From contig CANTFL010001448.1 in assembly GCA_947650285.1 (NCBI GenBank), positions 310,001 to 374,000 of the forward strand: DNA of 64,000 nt. Reading direction: 5' to 3'. The stretch is from Hyaloperonospora brassicae. Taxonomy: Eukaryota > Oomycota > Peronosporomycetes > Peronosporales > Peronosporaceae. The position numbers and the translations under genes are program-made. The notes beneath the pieces were generated by a model. It was not told the DNA's origin and ran no database searches. It saw only the letters and a program-made list of their open reading frames with translations. Below, in pieces: positions 1 to 10,100 of the stretch (positions within the stretch are counted from its first letter, which is position 1; each line of letters starts with the position of its first letter).

Positions 1-148
1 ACTCGAAGATGTCGCTAGCAATGAGCGACTTCGCGACGAGCTCGTGCTCGTACATGGCCAACACCTCCAGCAGCATCAGTTCTGCCAATTGGACAGCGCA
101 GCACAATACAGTAGTCAGCACCATGTCGCCCCTTCGAGCAACACTCAT
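1..148 (-). CDS. Possible 5' end of a protein-coding gene, cut by the window edge
   Basis: An ATG at 148-146 opens a frame that stays free of stops to the window edge (49 codons). The residues have an ordinary protein composition, with a leucine-rich stretch followed by an acidic, helical-looking segment (around MYEHELVAKS), and no low-complexity sequence. I do not recognise the family. It would be transcribed away from the APP1-type gene, giving a divergent pair about 1.4 kb apart. An open frame this short can occur by chance in GC-rich DNA, so the call is tentative. Confidence 0.3.
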   Translation of the reverse strand, partial: MSVARRGDMVLTTVLCCAVQLAELMLLEVLAMYEHELVAKSLIASDIFE

Positions 149-1543
149 GGCCCACCATATCGGTGCCTGCGGTCTTCTCCTAACGTATTTGCCACGTCAT
201 GCACCAACAAGCGCCGCATTTGCGCATAAACGTCTGCCTACAGCTCCAGCATCCAGAAGGTCAGCAACAATGTTATATGCAATGACGACATACGACCAGA
301 ACAGAACCGTAGCACAACATGACGCACCAGCGCATCGACTTCCGTCTGCAGCCTACTGCAGCATCGGTGGGCCAATTCCCACAACTGCAACCAATCGACA
401 CAGAGCCACAGGCCCAATCGAGGACTCAGCTCACTACTCACTTTGTACCACCGCTTTGTTGTTGTATTGTATGCAAACGTCTCTTTATTGGCGTTTTAGG
501 GTACAAACACACCCGCGACGTCGCCCGACGTTTCAGTGGTCCGCAGTCGGCCAGCGATCCCCAGTGGTCCCCCGTGAGGTATCTGAGCGGCGCGATGTTC
601 GTTAGCTCACCCACATCCACCCGCAGTGTCAGTGCCACACACACACACACACTCACGTGGTCTTCTGCACGCTGTCTGCCACCTTTGCGAGCTGCTCCTG
701 CCCTCGTGCAGAGCGTGTTTGCCACTCGCGGTCGAGTTGCTGCCACGGCCCGAGCCACCAGCAGCTGTCGCGCGCTGCCATGGGTCGTCGAGGCGGTAGG
801 AAACTGTGTTACAGCATATCGATGCTTTTGTACAGGGTCGCTCGGTGTCATCACTGCGGGCGCGTGACGTCGCTTCGTAAGTTGACATTAGCGATAAACT
901 ATTACCGAAATAGCCAAACGACGCGCATGACGCGGGATCTGAAGAAACAGATGGACAGCATTCAGCGAGCGACACAAAGGGTTCGGCCGAACGATACGGC
1001 CTTCCGACATGCGGATAACGAGTCCCTCTAGTCCACTTGCTGTTGTACAAAGCAATCGGTTGTTGCTACGTACGTCCATTACTGCACTGCTACGCGCTCG
1101 TTCTACACGCAAGCGTCGACAAGACGTGTCACCCCTACTGCCTGTGCACGGGCCAAGTTTGTGACACATAGAGCTCTCGCTTCCTACAGTGCGCTTCGTG
1201 CTGCTTTGCAGTCGCGGCGATTCGGTCCGCCACAACTTTGTGCAACTGTACAGCAGCGTATTTGCGGGCGTGCATGCTCGTATACGCCGTTTGATTGGTC
1301 GAAACACGACGAAACAGAGTAGATTCGAGCCGAGGCGCTCGAACCGTCGCACGCATCTCGACACAAGCTGCATAGCCGCGGTGTCGTCTTAATTTGGGCT
1401 CCGTCACTCGCCTCACTTTGGGTCTTCACCGATCACACACTTTTGAGAGAATTGACACAAAGCGGACGAGAAGACGGAACGAAAACATTCGTTCTCTTGC
1501 GCGCCGTCACGGCGGGGAGGACACTCGAGATCGCCGCTCTCTC
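149..1543. other. Intergenic region, probable divergent promoter region
   Basis: No convincing gene. Several overlapping open frames of 60-180 codons exist on both strands, but none shows a recognisable motif and they overlap each other antisense, as expected of GC-rich DNA. It holds a (CA)n microsatellite. The frame of the downstream gene is open upstream of its ATG only through non-ATG codons, so the region just before 1544 is taken as its 5' UTR and promoter. Confidence 0.5.
636..652. repeat. (CA)n microsatellite
   Basis: About eight CA units in a row inside the upstream intergenic region. Confidence 0.85.
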
Positions 1544-4500
1544 ATGGCCCTTACTACGCAGACACGGGTGGACCAGATCGACCAGACATTTCCATCGTCC
1601 CCGCTCTCTTTGCGGGCCACGCCGTCCTCTTTCCAGACGACGATGCGCACAACGCGCCACACAAATACAACGTCAACGACGACGGCAACGGCAACGGCAA
1701 CGGAAACTTCAACGCGCCCGACGACGGCAACTTCAACGACCACCCCAACGACCACGTCAATGGTCACGACAAAGAAGAAGAAGAACGATGCGGCCACGAG
1801 CGCGCTCGTGCTGGTGGCCCTGATCTTCCTCGGCGTGCTCGTGGCGCTTGTGGTCATGGCGTTCTTCGCCTACGCGCCGCTGCTCTGTGCGTCGTGGCTC
1901 GGCATCATGTACGTGATTGTGCTGTACCTGTCCACTGAGTCCAAGTGGCGCTGGCACGACGCCCAGGAGTTTGAGAACCGCTTCTGGACCGGCACGGCCT
2001 TTCTCTTTAGCGCAGCCGTGCTGTACATTCGCGACTCGCCGCTGGCCGTTGGGCAGTGGAACTCGACGCTCGGCCTCGTGCTCGTGTTTGGCTTCACTCT
2101 GAGCGTGCACTACTTTGACCGCTTCTTGCACCGCCAGGAGATCAGCCGCCGCCCGCGCTTGAAGACCGCCACGCGCCACCTGTCGCACAACCTGTTCCAG
2201 TACAAGGCCACGGCCAAAGAAAAGACCGCCCTCCTCGTCGAGTGCGTGAGCCGCATCGACCGCCAGTACCTGCCCAGCACGATCAACAACATGCTGAACC
2301 TCGCCGAGGTCAAGCGGCGCGAGCACAAGATCTTCCGCATCCTCGCGGGCGCCGGCAAAGACGAGCTGAACTACGTGGTGAACCACATCCCGCTCGCGCT
2401 GCTCTTTTACAAGGTCAAGGACCACTCGAAAGTGCGCGAAGACCAGAGCCGGACGCTCATGCTCGACCTGCTGTGCACCACGCGCCTCGGCGACCTCTCG
2501 GTCATGTCGCGGGCGCTGCTGCTCGACGCGCTGATGGTCATGAAGATCAGCGCGCACCCGCTGGCGGAAAAGTGGGTGCGCAACATCATCCTCAAGACAC
2601 AGGGGGACGACCTCAGCAACCTCAAGACGTACACGGACGCCAAAGGCGACTTCCACAGTATGCACAAACTCGTGTTCAACGACATTCGCGACCCGACGAT
2701 CCGGACGGACATTATCAGTCACATCCAGCGCGAAGCAAGTGTACAGATTGCCCACACGCGGCTGGGGACAAAGCGCGGCCGCAGTCGTAAGCAGCAGGCG
2801 TGGCGCAAGGTGCTCAGTGACGTGGACGACACGCTGTACTCGTCCGGTGGACGGTACCCAGCAGGACTGGACACGCGCTTCCCTCGGCACACGCTGTACC
2901 CGGGCGTCCTGGCGTTCTACCGGGAACTGGACATGGGCACAGTCGGGCCGGATGACTGGACAGACGACCGCGTCGGCAACCTCGTGTTCCTCTCGGCACG
3001 TCCGCACGTGTACAAAGACGTGTCGGAGAAAAAGTCGTACGCGAAGTTTGCGGCGCTGCACGAGAAGATGGGAATGCACACGCTGCCTACGCTGCTTGCC
3101 GGGAACCTCAAGTCGGGTCACGCGTTCATGTGGCAAGGGGACTTGGAACCAATGGCACAAAAGAAGTTTGAGAACTTCAGTGAATTCTACCAGCTTTATC
3201 CGGAGTTCAAACACGTGTTTGTCGGGGATAACGGACAAGGCGACGTGCGTGCTGCGGAGCTAATTGTGGAGAGACTTGGCTCGGACGCATTAGAGGCTGC
3301 GTTTTTTCAGCGCGTGCAGCCCATGGAAAAGATGTACAACTACCACTCGAAGGAGGATTTGAACCGCTGGCGCGCAATGAACATATTTTTCTTTGATACG
3401 TACGTGGGTGCAGCTGTCGAGGCTTTTCGTACGAAGAGGATCCGACTTAGTGGACTAAAGAAAATCTGTGATGACGCTGGACGGTCATTTGAAGGCATTC
3501 GTACGTGGCTCACTCCGCAGAGTCGCGAACGCGCGCGATTGATGCTGAACCGTGACCTGGAAGTGGCCAATGCGCTGCTCTGTAAAAAGTATGACCCGTC
3601 GCCGCTAGTGATGAAGCCGCAAGTTTTTGCCTTGAATTCGCTCGTTCGCACGCCGGTCGGACGTGGGATCGTTCGCAAGTTCCGTGGGGTTGATGGCATG
3701 TATCAAGTGCACTTGACGGAATGGTCGTTGTCGCCAACGCGTCAGGAACGGATACAAGCTTACTTTACCGAAGAGAGCCTCACTGCTGCTCTAGGCACGT
3801 ATACATCACCGCCAGCCACGAGCTCTTTGCGGTACGTCAAGTTCTACCCAGCCCCACCTGCTCGCGTCTATGCGTCACACACGCTTGTAAAAACCCTATT
3901 TGGAATCGGGCGCGTGATGAGTTACCGGGCAGAAGACAGAATTTACACGGTATCGATCCCCGGTGACCAGAATATGCTGCATATAACGGCTTTTCTGAAT
4001 GGGGATTCGCTGCAAGCTGTCGATGACGCATTCTTGAAAAGTTATGCGACGAGTGATGTGGCGTCACCGCGAATGTTCGCAGGAGTGCGCTTTGGCATCG
4101 GCTTCATTACGAAGAAATTGATTACGTTCGTACCAGGCAGCTCCGGTGTAAAGCCGTTGTTTTCTGTTGCGGTTGTTGTGGATTCGCCCTTCGGGCGCGG
4201 CGCGGTCATTAACTTCCGCGGAGAAGATCGCGTCTACGAGATCCGGCTATTTCACGGTGAGACGAAAACGCGAAGCGGCGACGCGGCTTCACGTACAAGT
4301 GTATTCGTACAAGAGCAGTGTTTGCAGCCCCCTCCTGTGTCTCCATCTCGAAGCTTCTTCTCCATGCTTGGGCTGAGCTCAGGCAAGAATGCGGTAGCAC
4401 CGACGAGCACACCTGCTCCGGTTGGCTCTTGTGTTACCACGATATATGGCAAGGGTGTTGTCTGCAGCTACCGTGCAGCTGACGGCGTCTATGAAGTTGC

Positions 4501-5500
4501 ATTGACCGATTCAGCTCTCGCCGATGGTCATGACGCTATGGCTTATCTTAGACGGGACCTCATTAATCCAGCAGATATGACATCGGAAGCTGTTTCGGGC
4601 ACGACGAAGGAGCCTTTGACGGATAGAAAAGGCCATGCTCCTCCAGGGAGTGGTGGCATCTTTCAGTTGCTCCGGTATGGGTTTACGACTTCCAGCACGG
4701 GACCGGCGGCTGTTGCCGTTCCGTATGCTGATGAGACTGGCGTTGAGCACCAGATTGACACCATCTTCGGTCTGGCCACTACGGCAATGAGTCAGCCGTA
4801 CAACGGGTGCTACAAAGTGTTTCTCATGAACTCGGATTACGATGGGGTCGTTGCGTACGTCCAGGCAGACCACGCGAAAGAAGTTCTAGTCACCCCGAAA
4901 CGAGCGAGGCGTAACACGCTCGAGCTACTGGCTAGCCCATTCAGCTACTTGCTTTCTAGCAACACGTATGACCGAAGTGGTTTGACTGACACGAAGACTT
5001 TGTTTTCCAAGGGAGCGCTGGTATCGACACCGTTTGGTGAGGGCACTGTACGCTTACACCGATGTGTGGATGATATTTACGTGGTGGACTTGCCGTCAAT
5101 GCACGGTTTCTTCCGCGCGAGCAGCCTCAGGCGGCCGGTGCGTGGCGTGGTTGGACAGCCGGTTGATACAATCTATGGATCGGGGATGCTGGAGCAAGTG
5201 CGTGAAGAGGACGGAGTCCACGTTGTTGCTCTACGACTCGGTTTAACTACTTCGGAAACTCGTGCATACCTGCACCCGTCCAGCGTGATCCGAGCGATCA
5301 AGGCATCTCGTGGTGACATGGTCATGACGCCTTTTGGGTCGGGTGTGGTGATGCAGTATCGTCCGCACGACAGTTTCTACTGCGTGGTTCTGGACTGGGA
5401 TTCGAATGGCCAGAGCCGCGCATCAGCCTACATAAGCGAGGACAGTCTCCTGCGCACGGGTTTGGTGGAGAAACCCCCATCCGGCTGCGTCGTTATGTGA
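1544..5500 (+). CDS. APP1/DUF2183 phosphatase-like multi-pass membrane protein with eight C-terminal repeats
   Basis: 1,318 residues from the first ATG; the frame is open upstream only without an ATG. Order seen: Thr-rich N-terminus (about 35-73), lysine patch (77-80), four hydrophobic segments (about 86-110, 113-130, 148-162, 174-190), a helical region, then an APP1-type HAD domain. HAD motifs: DVDDT (426-430), FLSARP (482-487, Ser484), Lys540/Lys541, and GDNGQGD (561-567). The APP1 catalytic domain is known from yeast phosphatidate phosphatase App1, so a membrane-lipid phosphatase role is plausible but inferred. The C-terminus has eight divergent units opening near residues 701, 782, 879, 964, 1071, 1160, 1207 and 1260, each like V-x-T-P/I-F/Y-G-x-G-x-V followed by Y-x-V-x-L; they look like small beta modules of unknown function. 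No intron is needed. The fifth unit lacks the GxG core. Confidence 0.85.
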   Translation: MALTTQTRVDQIDQTFPSSPLSLRATPSSFQTTMRTTRHTNTTSTTTATATATETSTRPTTATSTTTPTTTSMVTTKKKKNDAATSALVLVALIFLGVLVALVVMAFFAYAPLLCASWLGIMYVIVLYLSTESKWRWHDAQEFENRFWTGTAFLFSAAVLYIRDSPLAVGQWNSTLGLVLVFGFTLSVHYFDRFLHRQEISRRPRLKTATRHLSHNLFQYKATAKEKTALLVECVSRIDRQYLPSTINNMLNLAEVKRREHKIFRILAGAGKDELNYVVNHIPLALLFYKVKDHSKVREDQSRTLMLDLLCTTRLGDLSVMSRALLLDALMVMKISAHPLAEKWVRNIILKTQGDDLSNLKTYTDAKGDFHSMHKLVFNDIRDPTIRTDIISHIQREASVQIAHTRLGTKRGRSRKQQAWRKVLSDVDDTLYSSGGRYPAGLDTRFPRHTLYPGVLAFYRELDMGTVGPDDWTDDRVGNLVFLSARPHVYKDVSEKKSYAKFAALHEKMGMHTLPTLLAGNLKSGHAFMWQGDLEPMAQKKFENFSEFYQLYPEFKHVFVGDNGQGDVRAAELIVERLGSDALEAAFFQRVQPMEKMYNYHSKEDLNRWRAMNIFFFDTYVGAAVEAFRTKRIRLSGLKKICDDAGRSFEGIRTWLTPQSRERARLMLNRDLEVANALLCKKYDPSPLVMKPQVFALNSLVRTPVGRGIVRKFRGVDGMYQVHLTEWSLSPTRQERIQAYFTEESLTAALGTYTSPPATSSLRYVKFYPAPPARVYASHTLVKTLFGIGRVMSYRAEDRIYTVSIPGDQNMLHITAFLNGDSLQAVDDAFLKSYATSDVASPRMFAGVRFGIGFITKKLITFVPGSSGVKPLFSVAVVVDSPFGRGAVINFRGEDRVYEIRLFHGETKTRSGDAASRTSVFVQEQCLQPPPVSPSRSFFSMLGLSSGKNAVAPTSTPAPVGSCVTTIYGKGVVCSYRAADGVYEVALTDSALADGHDAMAYLRRDLINPADMTSEAVSGTTKEPLTDRKGHAPPGSGGIFQLLRYGFTTSSTGPAAVAVPYADETGVEHQIDTIFGLATTAMSQPYNGCYKVFLMNSDYDGVVAYVQADHAKEVLVTPKRARRNTLELLASPFSYLLSSNTYDRSGLTDTKTLFSKGALVSTPFGEGTVRLHRCVDDIYVVDLPSMHGFFRASSLRRPVRGVVGQPVDTIYGSGMLEQVREEDGVHVVALRLGLTTSETRAYLHPSSVIRAIKASRGDMVMTPFGSGVVMQYRPHDSFYCVVLDWDSNGQSRASAYISEDSLLRTGLVEKPPSGCVVM

Positions 5501-5961
5501 AAAGTTGAATAAGTTAATTTTAAAACGCATGTTCGTGTCCGAACAACGCACCCATTTTGTCTCCGAACAGGGATGCCCATACAAGAAAGAGGTCCAAGAT
5601 GCTGCCTCAGCACTGTCGCGCTTGTTCCGATCCTGGCACTGTGAAGTCTGGTGACTGAATTGAACGTCAATGGTGTTCTCTGTTACGCCTCGTCAGGTCG
5701 ACAAGGAACAAACCCATCAAGCAAATCGTGACCAGAGAAGTGGACTGACCGTCTTGGGTTGCAGGCTGTTCACTCCTTAGCCATCATCGACTTTCGACTC
5801 GAGTGAACATGTCCAAAGCGGCCACCCCTCGTGCACGGTTATATTCGGTTATCCGCCGACAGGTCTTTCTCCCAACGGGTGCAGCAAAAAAAACTCCCAT
5901 CTCCCTCCCGATCGACTACCCGTCATGTCCACGACATTACTGATTCTTTCGTCGACGCACC
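5501..5961. other. Intergenic region between APP1-type gene and PLAC8 gene A
   Basis: No gene seen. It should hold the 3' UTR of the upstream gene and the promoter of PLAC8 gene A. An A8 run occurs near 5886. A short hydroxyl-rich frame from 5925 overlaps the start of the PLAC8 gene and is not supported. Confidence 0.5.
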
Positions 5962-6660
5962 ATGCAGAGCCCTACGAGCGAGACGAGTTACGTGATTCCA
6001 GTGATGACTCCTCGAGCGTGCGGTGTCTTGCGTTCAAATGCAGCCGACGCGAAAGAGCGAAAGATGATGCAGAACAACATCGATCCAACGACACCCAGGA
6101 CCGCGCACGTAACTGAGGTCATGGGATACAATGGCAATGACTGGGACGTTCCTTTCTTCAGCTGCTTCTCGGCTGCTCTTCCTAGCTGCTGCATGTCCAC
6201 GTTCTGCCCGTGCGTAGTTATGGCACAAGTCCGGGCCCGAATGGACGATAACTACCCGAACGCACTGATACGCTACGGGGCTGCAATCGTCGGCCTCGTG
6301 GTCTGCGTCCTTCTCTTCATCTCACACTGCGTCACGACCGACACGCACAAGGCGCCACATGATCGACGTTATGGTGAAGTCCGCTCGTCTACCGCTCGAC
6401 AAATTCTGTTCTGCTGTGGAGCACTGTTCTTCTTTGGCCTTCACACCTGCTCCCTGTGTCTCTTGCGAGTGCGTGTGCGGAGACAGTATGGAATTCACGG
6501 CCACCGCGGAAAAGACGTTCTCGTTGCTGCATGCTGTGCGCCGTGCACAATATCTCAAATAGCGTCTCAGGTGCAGAGTTCTGCTCGAGATACTCGTACT
6601 CGCGAGCAGTGCATTATTGCTGACACGCTTCCTCGGTACCCAGCAATACAGATCACTTGA
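5962..6660 (+). CDS. PLAC8 (Cys-rich) family membrane protein A
   Basis: 232 residues, ATG at 5962. The PLAC8 signature is visible: a CC-x4-CPC cluster (Cys76, Cys77, Cys82, Cys84) followed by a hydrophobic segment (about 105-123), a second long hydrophobic segment (146-170), and a C-terminal Cys cluster CCAPC (191-195). PLAC8 proteins are small membrane proteins linked in other eukaryotes to cell size, metal tolerance and ion transport; the role here is unknown. The polar N-terminus (1-60) is not conserved in the family. A related gene (PLAC8 B) lies downstream in the same direction. Before the LINE insertion the two were about 505 bp apart, so they are probably an old tandem duplicate. No intron is needed. 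Confidence 0.75.
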   Translation: MQSPTSETSYVIPVMTPRACGVLRSNAADAKERKMMQNNIDPTTPRTAHVTEVMGYNGNDWDVPFFSCFSAALPSCCMSTFCPCVVMAQVRARMDDNYPNALIRYGAAIVGLVVCVLLFISHCVTTDTHKAPHDRRYGEVRSSTARQILFCCGALFFFGLHTCSLCLLRVRVRRQYGIHGHRGKDVLVAACCAPCTISQIASQVQSSARDTRTREQCIIADTLPRYPAIQIT

Positions 6661-6750
6661 TACCCAACAAGACGTACCCGTCACACTAACCTCATTCCCT
6701 GTTGATCGATGCCCACTCACAAGCTCAACAAAGCCTTCGTCCCCTCTGAC

Positions 6751-6758
6751 TATAAAAG
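6751..6758 (+). promoter_or_regulatory. TATA-like element
   Basis: TATAAAAG lies 79 bp upstream of the ATG at 6830. Before the LINE inserted it was also about 0.4 kb upstream of the PLAC8 B start, so it may have served either. TATA boxes are uncommon in oomycete genes, so function is uncertain. Confidence 0.35.
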
Positions 6759-6829
6759 TGGCTCTATATGTAGTCGAACAAACGCGTCGAAAGCGACGAC
6801 AGACACCAAATCCGTCTCGGCATTCCATC

Positions 6830-7088
6830 ATGACAAATGTACATCTTCAATCGTTTTTGCTTTTGTCATGTTACGTCGGAGCTTCCATCGCGGTGGGACT
6901 CGTTTGTGTCGGAGCTTCACCACTTGGACCGAACATGATCGAGTCGGGTCGACGCATTTACAGATGGCGGGGAAATTTTGCCAGTGCTGGTCACGTGCGT
7001 GACTTGTTACGTGCTCAGCGTGTGTACCGCACGACACACGACAAAGTTGGATGGACCCGAACTTTCGGCTCACCATACGCGAAAGACA
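6830..7088 (+). pseudogene. Small secreted-type reading frame split by the LINE
   Basis: An ATG at 6830 opens 86 complete codons up to the insertion site. The N-terminus looks like a signal peptide: a short polar start, then a hydrophobic run to about residue 29 (LSCYVGASIAVGLVCVGA), then a basic region. If the LINE and one copy of the 11-bp direct repeat are removed, the frame continues from 15814 and meets a TAG at 15882-15884, six bases before the PLAC8 B ATG. It was therefore a candidate gene of about 109 codons, or else simply leader/promoter DNA of PLAC8 B that happens to be open. No RxLR or other effector motif was found. No family is recognised. Confidence 0.35.
7078..7088. repeat. 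Target-site duplication, left copy (LINE)
   Basis: CGCGAAAGACA here is repeated exactly at 15803-15813. The two copies flank the LINE: this one touches its 3' microsatellite tail and the other lies one base beyond its first ATG. Confidence 0.75.
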
Positions 7089-7106
7089 GAGAGAGAGAGA
7101 GAGAGA
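7089..7106. repeat. (GA)9 microsatellite forming the LINE 3' tail
   Basis: Nine GA units ((TC)9 on the element strand) sit exactly between the target-site duplication and the 3' UTR. Some LINE families end in a microsatellite instead of poly-A. Confidence 0.7.
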
Positions 7107-7133
7107 TTCATGACTGTCTATTGCACATGATGG

Positions 7134-10100
7134 TTACGCGCTAGAAGTCTGAAATCTTCTAAGCCTAGAATACAGCGCCGGTCGCGGCGGTGGATCAAGG
7201 CACCTCTCTAGTGGTAGCGAAACTCCGCTAGCCTCAAGAGTAAAAAGTTCAAGGGAGGCATGTAATCGAGCCCCTCGAAGAACTGTCGACGCCCCTCTAT
7301 GCTCACGCATAGCCAAGGCCGTTAATTGACGGACGCCGGTTGTCCAGAAATGGACGACACTTTGAGCCGTCGTAGACTGCACGCCTCTGAACACGGCATC
7401 GTTGCGCTCGCTCCATAAATGCGTAATGCAAACGGAACACATTAAAAACCAAATCCGTCGCCACACCTTTTCCCCCGCTGCGGCATCATCGTGAAACCGC
7501 TCGAGCAACCGAGACCGCTGAAACGCCGGGATCGCCGGAGCCTGTCGATTCGCACAGTTGCTGAGACAACTATGGACTACCGCACTCGACACAGAAGCGC
7601 CGATCCAATGGCTGATGAACTTAGCCCAGCACGCCCGCGCCTTCTGACAATCCCAAAAGACGTGCCTCGACGTTTCGGGCACCCCGTGACACGTAGGCAG
7701 GGCCCGGCAGCTGGGGTCGGCAGCCCGCCCGGCATGATGAAAATTTAGCTGCTTGGTGGCGACTCGATACGCCGTCCAAACTTGATAGTCGGAGAGTCCG
7801 TTATCATGTTTCCAAAGTTGGGATGGTTGCTGATGCGCCGCCGCCCTTAGCCACGAATCCTCTCGATAGACTGCATCCAGCCGCTCCAATAAGGGTAGTA
7901 AAGGCCGAGTTAGTCGGTGTTTGTGCAGCGAGAAAGCCCGGTGCAAAATAGCCTGACGGAGAGCTCCATTAGGAACCGTTTCGGGTACTCCCCACGCAAA
8001 GTGGTGGTGACTTGGGTGAGCATAAAAGACCACGCCGTGCTGCCGGATGTGCGTAGCCCATCGCTGGCTGTCACCGTCCGACGCCGTGTGGAGCTCGGGT
8101 AGGCCGTCTTGAAACAACCAATGCAGCCCATCGGAGCCCTGGCGTAACTGCACCATTCCGTCTCTCTCCTCTAGTGAATTCCTGCGAGCTCCCACGACGC
8201 AACCCCGACTCACAGTGACCCAGTCATATTCATAACGAAATGGGGGGGGATGCCGAAGAGATAATGCTGCCGCCACGCCCAATTCTGACCCGACCGTACA
8301 TAACGGAGACGCCAATAAAATTGCTGTCGCCCACCGGCGAAGCTTCGGCTGGGAATACGTGACTCCCTCTGACCGCGAGGGCGGGATGGTGAAAACATAG
8401 GTGGTCGGGCCCGTCCTCCAAATGTGCAGGTCAGCGATAGAGCAGGCGGCTATTTGATTGAACTTCGAGTGCAACAACTTCACACCTTTAGCATCCCGGA
8501 TCCACGGATTGCCGGACCAGCCAAACGTCCCCCAAAATTGACGCACCGCGCGTAGTTGATAATCAGAACCCTCCGGAGGAGGGACTTCGTCAGGTAACGT
8601 AGTGGAAAAGTGTAGTTCCCAGCCACGCCCTATCCATCGACTTACCGCTTGTAGTACGAGAGAATCAAGAAAAGACGATGTCCGATCCCGTCGTTGACCA
8701 GCGTGCGCCGCCGACGGCTCAAGAAGCAAGTCTAGATCTTTAGCCACGAAAGCCAGCGAAGACCTGCTGATGCGTAAAGGCCGTTCCCGGCTACGCAGCC
8801 ATGTATGCATGACCATACCCGAACCGGTAGATCCGCCTTGGTACGCCCAGGACCTCCAAGCATTAAAATACTTGTCGTGCGATTGGGTGAGCCAGCGCAG
8901 CGCGTGTTTGGTCCGTTGCGTTTTGATGGCCACCTCCACCGAGGCTAGACCAACCCCACCGGCTTTCTTCGGCGTGTACAGCAAACCAGGGTTGATTTTA
9001 TGACGGCGCGCGTCCGTCGAGGTCGAATGGTCCCACAAAAATTGTTTGTAGAGATTTTGAATGTCTTTGCTGACCCATGACGGGATCTCAAAAACGGCCG
9101 CCGTGAACAGGATCGACGGTAAGATGACGGCGTTTAGAATGAGTACTCGAGAAGCAACACTGGTCGATATTTGTGAAGCCGTGAGCAGACGCCGCTGCAG
9201 CCGGCGAATTCGGAGCGCCCAATTGCGATGTTGGAGATCACCCGTCCCAATCTCGTACCCCAAGTACCGCGTGGTCTCACCCGCTTGAAGGACCGAGATG
9301 CCGTGGAAATCAACTAATCGAATCGCGCGGTTTAAGAAAATCAGTTTGCTCTTAGCCGGTTGCGCATGCAATCCGGACAGAGCGCCAAACTGTTGCACGA
9401 GCTGGAGCGCCGCCGGCAACTGTCGTGCTGCCTCGAGAAATATGGTCGAGTCATCAACAAAGGCGGAAAAGGTATGAGAACCTGTCCCGTCGCCTGGGAC
9501 CGGAAGACCGCTCAGGTCAGGAGATTGGTGAATGGCCAGCCCCAAGAGCTCGACCGCCAATAGAAAAAGAAGAGGGGCGAGTGGGCACCCTTGTCGAATG
9601 CCTGATACCACGGGGATAGGCTTGGAAAGCTCACCATTGACGAGAAACGATGCCGTCGTCCCTGCATGCAGCCGATTAATAAGCTGAATATAACGTTCGT
9701 CGAAACCAAAGCTGCGTAGCGCCTCATACAAAAAGTCTCGATCGACCGTATCGTAAGCCTTGCGAAAGTCGAGTAAAAGGATGGCACGGCTATGGAGAGC
9801 CGTGCGAGTCTCATCGTGCCGAGCCGTGGCTATTTGAGCCAACATCATCATCACGAGCTTCATCATCTGCCTGCCGTGAACAAAACCTTGCTGCGACTGC
9901 CCAATAAGTAGCGGTAGAACGCGCTGCAAGCGCGTGGCCAGAACCTTGGCAAAGATCTTGTAGCTTGTTTGCAGTAGGGAAATAGGCCGATAGTCCATGG
10001 CATCTGTCGAATTCCCCTTCTTCCGTAAGGGGATAATTAGGGCCTCGAGAAAGGAGGGCGGTGGGTCGGCGCCTTCCAAAATTTGGTTGCTGATGGCTAC

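Noticed and set aside
9..867. Plus-strand open frames near the left edge (about 180-200 codons)
   Set aside because: They overlap each other in different frames, have no recognisable motif, and one reads through the CA microsatellite.
1757..3238. 493-codon open frame antisense to the APP1-type gene
   Set aside because: It is a shadow of strong GC3 bias in the plus-strand gene: His/Arg/Val-rich, no motif, and fully covered by the conserved HAD-domain coding sequence.
6830..7088. RxLR effector in the split small frame
   Set aside because: It has a signal-peptide-like start but no RxLR or dEER motif at the usual distance.
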